In this document: one piece after another, positions 11,910 to 21,716 of the stretch
How the letters are laid out: each line of letters begins with the position of its first letter
Numbering within the stretch: the stretch's first letter is position 1
Origin: Roridomyces roridus
Lineage: Eukaryota; Basidiomycota; Agaricomycetes; Agaricales; Mycenaceae
Direction: 5' to 3'
DNA: 64,000 nt
Assembly: GCA_029378245.1 (NCBI GenBank)
Contig: JARKIF010000007.1
Coordinates: 248,001 to 312,000 of the forward strand
Made by a program: the position numbers and the translations under genes
The notes under the pieces: generated by a model
Told to the model about the DNA's origin: nothing
What the model saw: only the letters and a program-made list of their open reading frames with translations
The model's database searches: none

Positions 11910-12696
11910 TAGTGATGCCGATGTTCGGTTCAGAACCGATCCGAACATGTGCGAACCCCGAACCGGACCCAAGGTGCGGTCCGGCGGGTGGCGGTGGAAC
12001 CGCACCGAACCTGAGGTGCGGTTCAAGGTTCAGAGCATCTGAAGAATTTTGCACCGGTGCGGACCGGTGCGAACCTGTTCGAACCTCCCTGAATTGGCTT
12101 CTTCAGATGGCCAAAATCAATCAAAATCCAGGTTTTGATCATTCGGGTGGTAGTCACCAATGATTCCCGGCATCATCGGCCCCATCAGCCGCTGCTTGAC
12201 ATTGATGATCAGCACCAAAATCTCTGATTGTGGGCTCGGCGGCATCGGCAAACCGTTATCTGAGTGACCATCTTGATGTCGGCAACAAAAGGGGCTGTCT
12301 CCTTGGGTGGGTTCAAATCAAATCTATACCCAGCTGGAAGAGAGTCCATCATCACGGGCCATATGTATGCTATCGCGGACACCATCGTGCGTGGTGGGTT
12401 GCTTCAACATGGCACAGCTGCTGGTGTATGGCAGCTCACCACCGCTCCACTCAAATTATATTAAACATGGGTTCATATCAGAGGTCTGTAGTTATTTTCT
12501 ATGAGTTCCAGGCGAGGGAAAAAAATTGAGGTTCGAACCTCGACGAACCTGTTCGAACCCCGCACCGAACCTCTGGCGGACCGAACCCCAGGTGCGGTGC
12601 GGGGTTCGGCAATTTGGGTGGACCGAACCGCCGGTGCGGTTCGGGGTTCGAAAAAATTAGCCCCGAACCGAACAAGACCGGACCGCGGCAACACTA
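11910..12696 (+). mobile_element. hAT-like non-autonomous element, copy 1 (787 bp)
   Basis: Same element as 19916-20704, with termini TAGTGATGCCG and CGGCAACACTA. The outer 150-200 bp at each end are packed with CGAACC / GGTTCG repeats, a pattern like the subterminal transposase-binding repeats of hAT elements. The flanks here share only CAATT, so no clean 8-bp duplication is seen at this copy; the classification rests on copy 2. No transposase gene. Confidence 0.78.
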
Positions 12697-12704
12697 CAAT
12701 TCCT

Positions 12705-15700
12705 CGACCGAATACAGGCCCGCAACTTCGCAGAAATTTTGGATGGCGGATCGGATTGGGGTGGTCAAAGGATGGGATTGTGGAGTTCTTCGGGTTAGGC
12801 TGCACTCACGGCTGGGCTCCAGGGTGAGGGGGAGTTTGTGGATTTTGTTCGTACATGCACTCCTGTGCATCAACACCTAACTCTATCAATGTTCATTTAC
12901 AGCTTTCTCTTTGATTTTCATGCATTCTCCCATGATTTCAGTTTCACTGATTCAGCCGATTGTTCCTGAAATTCACCGACGAGGCCATGATTTTGTCCAC
13001 GAGGTGCAGTACGTAGACATCACTGGATAATGCCTCAATGACCCAAGACACATATTTTATTCATTTCAGGCCACAGGCCCTGATTTTGCTTGTTCATGGC
13101 ACGGTGACATGAAACTCATGTGCCGATGTTTTCACAGTGACTCAGACTCCGATGTGCAGAGGCGATCATTCCTTCCCGTTGGATCGACGAGTCGGGAAAT
13201 GGTTCGTAATGCAGGACACCTTCATGTTCTCAGAATGCTCTGTTCGAGTATCCTTCCAAGTTATTCACGGTTATCTTATCGACACCGCATCAACCTCCGG
13301 CATCGGCGGAACCTCGGCCTCCGAGTCCTTGAATATTCTGGATTGTTCTTCGTTTTCTCAGTCATCCTCCAATAGAATATCCTAGATACATTTTGTAGTA
13401 TACATATAAGCCTGTTGATTGTAGGCGTTGGGCATCCGTTTGCCCTAATGCACTGATCCCTAACCGGCTCCGGAATGTGATCGCAAACTTCTCTTGTGTT
13501 CGCTCCCGCGTTCGTCAAAACTCAACAGTTCCGACTCCCGACTCCTGAGCCAGGTGTGGAAGCACCCTGGAGGCCAGTTGTTTTTCCTCTCGTTCTTTTA
13601 CCTCCAACAGAACAAACCCATTTGAATCGGACATCCTGCGGTAAATTGAACCGTGTGAATTCTCTCCCCGCAAGCAACGGAATTCCTGGATACACTCTCC
13701 GTTTCTGAACAGCCGCAGTATTGTTTCGATAAAGCTACCGCCCATTGCCCAAACATTGTTGTCGCAGAACGTTCTAGATCCAGGTTCCACTATCTAGTCA
13801 GCATTGCGCTCCGAAATGTTGCCTTCGCGAATCATTACGCCCTAGTAATTATAAGTAAGTATGTTGAGACTAGGGAGTCTGCTTACTGGCTTGGTCGAGC
13901 GTGATTTTTGAGGTACCGTTGGAAACGTACGACCTAGACGCCGAGAAGGACGCAGCAGCAAGGAAGTTCGGAGACACGGTGTGTTATCTGTCCTAGCCTC
14001 GCGGCGGCGCCTAATGCGCGTGCTAATCTTCCAGACGTCAGACTGTATCTAACAAGGTATGCCTCCGCTTCGCTCCGGCAAATCGGAATAGGAGTAAGTA
14101 CCTCCTCTCAAGGTTGGTTGTTGGCTGAACGATTCGAGGTGAATTCGATGTGAGTGAGGGACAATAGGACGGCAATTGTGATACTTACACTAGTATCAAT
14201 AGCACTACACTACAACTTTGGAAATTGAGACGCTGCAGCCGCCGGAGCTTGCGTGCGCTAGGCCCCTGCCCATACATGACCAGGAATTCTAATTCTGTTT
14301 GTACTTTGTGAATGATCCCAAGTTCAGAAGGGAGTATTTATTCACTCAATGGCTCGGAATCATGGGGAAATGACCGCGGACTGAAAGTACCCGTTCTGAA
14401 CCTGAACAAACGACGCCCGAATTTGTGAAGATAGAAACCCCAGGCCGCGGCGAATTGATTCAGACCTTGGAAGCACCCCGCGATGTTAGAATGCACAAAG
14501 TGCGCCACCCGTCCTGGAGACAGACAGTAACTCGAAGAAGGTTTACATGAGAGGGGATCCCGGGGGCTGGATTTCAGGGAGCGATACAGGCGCCAGTTCC
14601 GCTGGTACAGGGCGAGACACATTGTTGAGCTTCAGCACGGCTGATGTTGAAGGCTGGATATTCCAGCACGAGGTTGAGGTGAGCGCAGGCCCAGCAAAGT
14701 TTCGTAAGCCTCAAGAATCCGCATGGTAGGAGGTTTCCACTTTCGGATGAGATCCAGAGACAGTGGGCCCGGGGGCAACATCGGAGAGAACATGGGAGAT
14801 CGGTGAAACTTCATCCGTGTTCTTATATGTACCATTTGGCAATCATCTGTCGGAGGGATACGTGGCGAGTCGGCGGACCTATGCACACAGCAGCCAAGCC
14901 AGAAGTATAAGTAGCGCACGGACCAGGCTGTTGAGTAACACGAGGAGCGTTGGAGAAAAGCAAACCGAATTCGGGAAGATTGCTGTGAGCTCAAGATGAA
15001 CATGATCACACTGGCTGCCGGCAGGTATACGTCGCCTCGAGCCGGCGGTACATGGCCTATAATGCTGTTCAAAAGCTGTTGAGTTTCGGGTTCTCATGAG
15101 AAAAATGAAAGTAGATCTTGGGGGATACCATTGGCCGCCAGGCAGGTTGAAAAAGGAGGATAAAAAGAGCTCCATACAAATGGGGACGCAGAAATCAAGG
15201 AGCAAACAAAAAGGAGACAGAATCTTAAAGAACGGATAATGTCTGCCTCGACGAGGCCACAAGTCCGGATCCCTGCTACACCGTACTTCCCTGGTCCGTG
15301 AATAAATTGATTTGAACCGTGGGAATTGCCTTAATCAACCTGGTTGGAATTCGACTCGGGCACGTAATTGACTCCGAGGGGATATCAGCATCCCCAGAAT
15401 TGCCTCACTGGTCAATGGCGGTCAAGTTGTTACTGTTGGAGCTTGCCAACCAAAATATGGAATCAAGATTTGGATCACATTCCGCTGATTCCGACCGGTG
15501 TTCAGACTGTGTTCTTGTGCGCCGGCCGTCGGAACGAATTCCATTCAGCCTCGGGCCTAGGTGTCAATCCAAAATTTGTACAGTTTTTGAACTGTGTGAA
15601 TCTTCACATGATGTTGGTTAAAAGCCTAAGTATGCCATTCAACCCTTCATTGGGCAGTGCCCTTAAGCTATTTGAACCTGGTCCCTGGAACTCAAACCTA

Positions 15701-15846
15701 ATGTAGGCGACTGCGAAAAATTGTATTATTAGATGCTGAAAAGAGCGGCACCTCATTTTCAGGAACACCACCTTTCCCAGAGTTCGAGGGTAGCAAATCG
15801 GTGAGAAAAAGAGTGAAAAGAGAGGGATTTAAAGAAGAAAAAGGAG
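12705..15846. other. Long gene-poor interval
   Basis: No recognisable gene. A short minus-strand frame near 14796-14632 starts MFSPMLPPGPLSLDLIRKW with a TATAAG upstream, but has no homologue I know. Scattered AT-rich and low-complexity sequence otherwise. Confidence 0.35.
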
Positions 15847-15923
15847 TGGATAAACTGGGAATTGAACCCAGCCACGTGATTGAAATGCGAAGCGGGCGCG
15901 ATAACCAACTACACTATTTACCC
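15847..15923 (-). tRNA. tRNA-like locus with an abnormal anticodon arm
   Basis: Read on the minus strand, the 7-bp acceptor stem GGGTAAA/TTTATCC pairs fully (one G-T), the discriminator is A, the A-box-like TAGTGTAGTTGG and B-box GGTTCAATTCC are in place, and the T arm CTGGG-TTCAATT-CCCAG is perfect. A T5 terminator lies directly downstream (plus 15838-15842). The 24 nt between the D and T arms do not form a normal 5-bp anticodon stem, so no isoacceptor can be named; TTCGCAT would read as Ala(CGC) only if the arm were mutated. A pseudogene or tRNA-derived repeat is likely. Confidence 0.5.
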
Positions 15924-15929
15924 ATTAAA

Positions 15930-17182
15930 GTTAAGTACAGTAGGTCTGAGGGGCTGCCCGGAGATGGAGTCGGAGATGCTCCAGTTCAATGTACCCTGGA
16001 CGGTTGGCAACGTGTTACGTGGATACGGTTGATGGGCAGGGGTTAATGCTTAGACTCCGGTTGAACTTGGACGGTGTTAAAATGCATGGTAGAACCGTAC
16101 AGTTCGACTTTTTTATGATATCCAGTGCGGCGGTTGAGAGTTGTCACCACAATCTACATGTCTTCCTTCCCAGCAGGCCCTTTCGAATTCACTGCAGTCA
16201 GCGCTGAGACAGACACCGGGGGCAAAGTCCAACGCATGTCATTTTGACATGCCTCGTATGCATATCTCCACACATGTCTCCACGCATGCTGCTAAAGTAC
16301 AAGGGCCGTCATGATCATACCCATTGATTGCCAATGCTGATCCCAAGCTGATCCGGTGGTTATTCCCTCCGAAGAATCGCGTCAGGGGTGGTGAGCAATT
16401 TCCCAAATTATATCTGGTTGAAGTGATTCCGTTGGGAGAACTTGGGGAGAACGGCATGTTGAACACCGAGTTGCTTGAAATCTGAGGCACTACGCTCCTT
16501 CAGATCTGAAGGAGCATAGTGCCTGTTCGGTTCCAACTTGAAACCATTCCACACAACCAATTGCCGTCGGTGATCAAGATCAATGTGGCCCGAGGCTGCC
16601 GGCTGTTGGCCGAGTCAATGGCAACTCAGATCTAGATCCCAAGACTTGAATGCCGAGCGGTGCTTGCCTTAGCTTCAGGCTCCTCAGAAAACAGCCGTCA
16701 CAATCGGCTCGTACTCGTGTCGATTCGCAGGACTGACTGCCATCACCCGTGGATGGAAGATTGCACTTCATTGTCTGTGAATCTTGATAAATTATACTCA
16801 CTGGGGTCACATACATGAGACGGAATTGGAAGTCGAACCTGCCGCAATGCCGCGCGGCGCCGTGCCCGGCAAACCCGTCACACCTCCCAGAATGGTTCTC
16901 TTTGTCCGTTGGGACATGCGTCGGGCTTTGCCCCCGGTGAGAACTAGAAGTTCTTCGATCCTTTCAAGTTCCCGGATATCTGTAACGAAGTACAATTTAT
17001 TACTACTTAGCGTCTGGTTGTAAGAGACTAGTCAGATGTCTGCTGCACGGACCTGAGAGTGTCTAAGTTCATCCCCCGCGTTTCTTTGGAACATGGCTGG
17101 CTCGGCCACTCACAAGCTCGACGAGACCTCGAAGCCTCTTCTTTACGCAGCTTGAAGGTCCACAGCACAGTTTTCAAGCTTC
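15930..17182. other. No gene recognised apart from a hairpin at 16485
   Basis: Open frames here are short and lack domains. The only structured sequence noticed is the 40-nt palindrome listed separately. Confidence 0.35.
16485..16524. repeat. 40-nt near-perfect palindrome
   Basis: The arms AGGCACTACGCTCCTTCAGA and its complement (with one mismatch) meet at CAGATCTG without a loop. It could be a relic of a small inverted-repeat element; no target duplication was found. Confidence 0.7.
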
Positions 17183-17641
17183 TCACTGAGACTGTTTACT
17201 AGACTTGAGTGGCCGGTTCAACCTGTGCAAGCTACCCGTTTGATTCGGGTGCGACTGTTGTTTCAATTTTTCAATCGAGATTCGATTTTGTGCACCATCT
17301 GTTTCGATGTATTGCAGCAGGCAAATATTGTACAAATGCAACAGTCCGTCCAAAATATAAGAATAAACAACGTCCGTCCATTCATTCTGGAAGGTCGGAC
17401 ATGAATAGCCGCAGACATAGGACCCCGCATCCTCTGGCGATTGGTATCCACCGTCAAAGGAAGATGGAGACCCGAAACCACACTCAAGCGCAGGCGGCGT
17501 CGGGAAAGGAACGTCGACAAAGTCGGGTGCGAAGAGGAGTTGGTTTGCAGGGTAGAGAGATGATGGGACGGCGGGGTCGAAGGTGGTAGGGATAGGCGTC
17601 TGCGCGAGACCAAGGGCCTCGAGCTCCAGTTCCCAGTACAT
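17183..17641 (-). CDS. Hypothetical protein (weak call)
   Basis: Open frame of 152 aa starting MYWELELEALGLAQTPIPT, rich in Pro, Ser, Phe and Gly. The frame is open upstream of the ATG with RRFSSESSLDAFFSPTPSSS before meeting a stop near 17781, so the true 5' end may lie in another exon or may have been lost near the transposon edge at 17935. It resembles the low-complexity tail of a regulatory protein, but no domain is recognised. It could equally be non-coding. Confidence 0.25.
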   Translation of the reverse strand: MYWELELEALGLAQTPIPTTFDPAVPSSLYPANQLLFAPDFVDVPFPTPPALECGFGSPSSFDGGYQSPEDAGSYVCGYSCPTFQNEWTDVVYSYILDGLLHLYNICLLQYIETDGAQNRISIEKLKQQSHPNQTGSLHRLNRPLKSSKQSQ

Positions 17642-18076
17642 GTTGCTGGACGACGACGGCGTGGGTGAGAAGAAGGCGTCGAGTGAGGATTCCGAAGAAA
17701 ATCGCCGCGATAGGAAGGTTTGCTTGCCGGTCGAGTGGCTCAGGGCAGCGCGCCGCGCGCGTCGACGGCGTCGTTGTCAAGTGGTCGGCGAGGCTGTGTG
17801 GGAAAGCGGCGCGTTGCCAGGCGTCGGCGGCAACCAGAAAGGGAGAAACGTTGGAGAGAGCGGCTGCGCGCTGCCTCTCTCTCTGCGCTGAGCTCAGTGG
17901 ACACTTGGAGGGTGGTGACGAAGCCCAAGCCTCACACGGGGGGCAAAAGCCAGGTAACCTCAAAAGAGGCTTCCCTCAAAGAAGCTTTCTTTGACCTGGA
18001 CCTTCCGTGACCCTTTCTTGGCGCTCGTAATGCCGTTGATCCGGGACTTGTAATCAAATAGAATTCGTAAAGAAAT

Positions 18077-18970
18077 GCGTGTACCTTAAATGTCCACGGA
18101 GATGTCCTTCCTGTACGGGAGATGATGTTCTGGTCCATCTGATAGGACCCTGATGCCCATCTGATAAAGAAATTTGGTACACGCGGCAACATCTTCCGGT
18201 ACGGATCACATCAGATATCTGTCCAGCCGACCATGATTTGATGTACAGTTGATATGGCTTTCCTGTACAGAGTTTAAATATCTCTTGAACGGCTCATCGG
18301 CAGGGAGTGTTTTTGCAGAATAGAATGGTCCTCTATATGTGGGCTATTCAGGAAAAATATGCCGAAGGCGCTGTGCACACTTCAAGGTCTCTATTGTGTT
18401 GATTTATTGCTGGCCTCAAATCAGATCAGGAATTATGATGGTTGAACATTGTTGTGATGCCACACATCCTCAGGTGCCCGTCTAAGAATAGGAGAGGCTA
18501 TAGGAGGCAAATTGAAACATCGTGAATTCAGATTTGTGGCTGCGTTCAATGCAGAGAGTACACTAGATAGTTGATCGGCCGGAAAATGATCCTCGTGTCG
18601 AGGCTCAGCATTTTGTGCGCCAAGTGTTGTAGGCTGCCATGGCACCTCCAACGGAAAGAAAAGACCGAGTGTGATTCTGACACCGGTAGTCGACTGACAA
18701 GTCGACATCGCTGCGAGGGTCTTCCCATGATGATTTGATCTGCGCATTTGATGCCAATTTTTTGCCGAAGTAGTGAACAGGCCGGGATCAGGGCTTTTTT
18801 TATTTTTAACGAACTCCGACGACTCCATGGCGTTCAAATATGCAGTATTGGCCGTGCCGGTGCCCTGGAGAACATGCCAGATAAACTCTGTACAGGAGCG
18901 CGATGACGGAGGACAGGTCGACGATCACGGGTACCGGAAAGCGATCTCCCGGGACATTATGTACTTTTGC
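18077..18970. mobile_element. MULE-like insertion (894 bp) in the left foldback arm
   Basis: It is flanked by a perfect 9-bp duplication TAAAGAAAT (18068-18076 and 18971-18979). Degenerate terminal inverted repeats are visible: GTACCTTAAATGTCC at the left and, on the other strand at the right, GTACATAATGTCCCGGGAGA. The right foldback arm (about 26465-26480) shows the uninterrupted empty site with a single TAAAGAAAT. An open frame at 18837-18433 (minus) starts MNAMESSEFVKNKKSPDPG but has no known domain and may be captured host sequence. Confidence 0.78.
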
Positions 18971-19173
18971 TAAAGAAATCGACTAGTACAAAGAGTTATT
19001 TAAGTAACGAGCCGCTCATCAGCCGTCCAGGAGCCATTGATGACCAGTCCATCGGCCGTGCATCAGCCGTGAGCTACAAAGGACAAAGACGTAAGGAACC
19101 AGATAGGACCCCAGAAGACGCACGCACAGGTCGGTTATCTTTGTTGCTCCCGCTCATCGTCACTGATCTGCCC

Positions 19174-19220
19174 TAGTCTCTTTTACAGACCCTCGACGCT
19201 CCGCAAGCTATGCGAAGAGG
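19174..19220. mobile_element. Ultra-short insertion (47 bp) with 9-bp target duplication
   Basis: TAGTCTCTTTTACAGACC... is flanked by GATCTGCCC at 19165-19173 and 19221-19229. The opposite foldback arm lacks the insert, giving the empty site. A homologous 57-bp insert with its own 9-bp duplication is at 55598-55654. The first bases TAGTC match the ends of the 1410-bp MULE-like element, but the other end is not an obvious inverted repeat. Confidence 0.7.
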
Positions 19221-19252
19221 GATCTGCCCAGCGCTCACCTTTGTCACATCTA

Positions 19253-20797
19253 CATCAGGAAAACCAGGGGACACTGCATAGCACTGGAGAGTGCTGCATA
19301 GTGCCATAGTGCTCATAGACACATCCCCGCTATGCAGCACTATGCAGCACTATGCAGTAGCTCCTTGCCGACGCTTAATCTGGACAGTTCCAAAATTAAG
19401 TCGTTCTCAAATCTTTCTTTGGATTCCCGCACAGCGCAGCTGCGCAATATACCGGTGAGGCAGAAGGGTAGAAATGGCAATGTATGAATTTAACTATATA
19501 ATACAGTGGCCGCAAGAATCTACAACGCGCAGTTGGCGCACGGGAACGATACGAACAAGATAGCATGCAACTAGACGAACCTCAAGTCTTGACATGCGGG
19601 CAGTAATACCACGGTACGTCGTCAATCGAACGCACTCAACGGCCGGGACGTGAACTCATGTAGTTTGAAACCAACTGCTCAGGACTCGGAGTCAGCGGGT
19701 ACTCACAAACGGGCACGGATGGACGAACCTAAGCAAGTAGCCGCGGGAATTGGCGTCAAACGCGTGCTTGAGGGTGGTGGAGTCGAAGAAGTTGGGAGGA
19801 GACTCGGGGAAGGTGGCCCAGGACACGAACTCACTACTTAAATAGCTGCCAGGCTTGTTGTGGCAGCCGTGTCAACTCGAAACGGACAATATGTCAAGCC
19901 ACGAAGCGACAGAGATAGTGATGCCGATGTTCGGTTCAGAACCGATCCGAACATGTGCGAACCCCGAACCGGACCCAAGGTGCGGTCCGGCGGGTGGCGG
20001 TGGAACCTCACCGAACCTGAGGTGCGGTTCGAGGTTCAGAGCATCTGAAGAATTTTGCACCAGTGCGGACCGGTGCGAACCTGTTCGAACCTCTGCTGAA
20101 TTGGCTTCTTCAGATGACCAAAATCAATCAAAATCCCCGTTTTGATCATTCAGGTAGTAGTCACCAATGATTCCCGGCATCATCGGCCCCATCAGCCGCT
20201 GCTTGACATTGATGATCAGCACCACAATCTCTTGATTGTGGGCTCGGCAGCATCGGCAAACCGTTATCTGAGTTACCATCTTGATGTCGGCAACAAAAGT
20301 GGCCGTCTGCTTGGGTTGGTTCAAATCAAATCTATACCCGGCTGGAAGAGAGTCCATCATCACGGGCTATCTGTATGCTATCGCGGACACCATCACGTGT
20401 GGTGGGTGGCTGCAACACGGCACAACTGCTGGTGTATGGCAGCTCGCCACTGCTCTACTCAAATTACATTACACATGGGTTCATATCAGAGGTCTGCAGT
20501 TATTTTCTATGAGTTCCAGGTGTGGGGAAAAAATTGAGGTTCGAACCTCGGCGAACCTGTTCGAACCCCGCACCGAACCTCTGGCGGACCGAACCCCAGG
20601 TGCGGTGCAGGGTTTGGCAATTTGGGCGGACCGAACCGCCGGTGCGGTTCGGGGTTCGAAAAAATCAGCCCCGAACCGAACAAGACCGGACCGCGGCAAC
20701 ACTAGACAGAGATGCCATAGTGACCCATAGTGGCCATAGTACTACACAGTGCTATGGCCACTATGGCAGCTATGGCTCGCTTGGTGTTTTCCTGATG
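19253..20797. mobile_element. CATCAGG-type element (1545 bp, interrupted by a hAT-like insertion)
   Basis: The ends CATCAGGAAAAC and GTTTTCCTGATG are inverted repeats, with subterminal runs of CCATAGTG/CACTATGG palindromes. Without the 789-bp insertion and its duplication the element is about 748 bp, matching the uninterrupted relative at 51612-52384 (773 bp). No coding sequence. It lies in the left arm of the foldback element. Confidence 0.8.
19916..20704 (+). mobile_element. hAT-like non-autonomous element, copy 2 (789 bp)
   Basis: Termini TAGTGATGCCG ... CGGCAACACTA with a perfect 8-bp duplication GACAGAGA (19908-19915 and 20705-20712). Eight-bp duplications and TAGTG ends are hAT features. 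The relative of the host element at 51612-52384 lacks the insertion (GACAGATATGCG at the same place), so the empty site is visible in this window. Dense CGAACC repeats lie near both ends. Confidence 0.87.
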
Positions 20798-20805
20798 TAG
20801 ATATC

Positions 20806-21258
20806 TTCGTTGCCACATTCCGCCGCCGGCCGACCACCTCTTCATTGTCTTTCTTACCCCCGCTCACCGTCACCATCCCGTCCGGCTCTCGCCTTTGCCA
20901 ATTCACCTCGCCCTCTTTGTTGCTGCCCGTACCATCCCGCCCGCCGTCACTGGCCCGCCCAGCGCATGTCTTTGTCGACGCTGATGCTCATCTCTGTCAC
21001 GACGCTTCGCCACCGGCACCGCCTCTTCGAATTCGTCTTCTTTGTTGCTTCCGCTCACCGTCACTAAGATGGTGATGTGGACGGGCAGAGACGAGCGCTA
21101 GGCGGGACAGTGACAGTGGTCGGGAGTTCACAGGGAATAGCAAAGAAGGCAAAGTGTATTGACACAGGCGAGCGCCGGATGTGATGGTGACGGTGAGCGG
21201 GGGTAAAAAGACGATGAAGAGGTGGTCGGCCGGCGGCGAAATGTGGCAACAAAGATGG
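20806..21258. repeat. Inverted-repeat core of the foldback element
   Basis: About 190 bp at 20806-20995 (TTGCCACATTCCGCCGCC...) is repeated in inverted order at 21258-21070, with moderate divergence. The block CCGCTCACCGTCACYATC also recurs inside the arms as direct copies. The sequence is pyrimidine-rich on one strand and has no coding signal. Confidence 0.75.
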
Positions 21259-21335
21259 TGATGTGCCCGACAAAGGCGGGCGCTGGGCGGATCAGTGACG
21301 GTGAGTGGGAGCAACAAAGATTTGACGAAGACAAC

Positions 21336-21580
21336 TGTTGGAATTAGTGCCTCGGGCAATCCGCCAGTCTGAGTAAGCCTCTGAGTAAGCTTGATATTTA
21401 TGAGCCGAACTGACTCCAATTATGACTCCGTACTGACTCACAAAGCTGTACACCCAGTAGTATAAATGAGCCTGTATTCTGTACGCTAGGCTAACCAACT
21501 TATTTGAACACAACTACTATCTGCGTGAATTCGGACGTCTCACCACGTCCAGTTACTTCCTCAATACATCTGCGCCAACA
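21336..21580 (+). repeat. 5' LTR of the copia element
   Basis: 245 bp, starting TGTTGGAATTAG and ending TGCGCCAACA; matches 26053-26297. It contains TATAAATG near 21459, which could serve as the promoter TATA element. Confidence 0.93.
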
Positions 21581-21597
21581 GGTTATGTGCCCCGGCC
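21581..21597 (+). other. Probable primer-binding site (initiator tRNA-Met half-molecule type)
   Basis: GGTTATGTGCCCCGGCC follows the 5' LTR directly. GGTTATGNGCCC is the complement of the anticodon-loop region of initiator tRNA-Met, the primer type known for Drosophila copia. One base differs from the expected complement. Inference from position and similarity. Confidence 0.6.
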
Positions 21598-21716
21598 TTT
21601 AACTATATTCACGCAGACACACTTGAGAACTCGAACTCAAATTTCAACACATACACCGGAGATCTCTCTACGCCCTCTACTAGTAGTTTATCTCTATCCA
21701 TTTTGTTACTGAATCT

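Noticed and set aside
11366..12163. Open frame of 265 codons running into the hAT-like element
   Set aside because: The 3' half is the transposon end, the 5' half is low-complexity, and there is no domain or splice signal to support a gene.
20749..21419. Pro/Ser/Arg-rich open frames on both strands next to the copia element
   Set aside because: They are translations of the inverted-repeat core of the foldback element and mirror one another.
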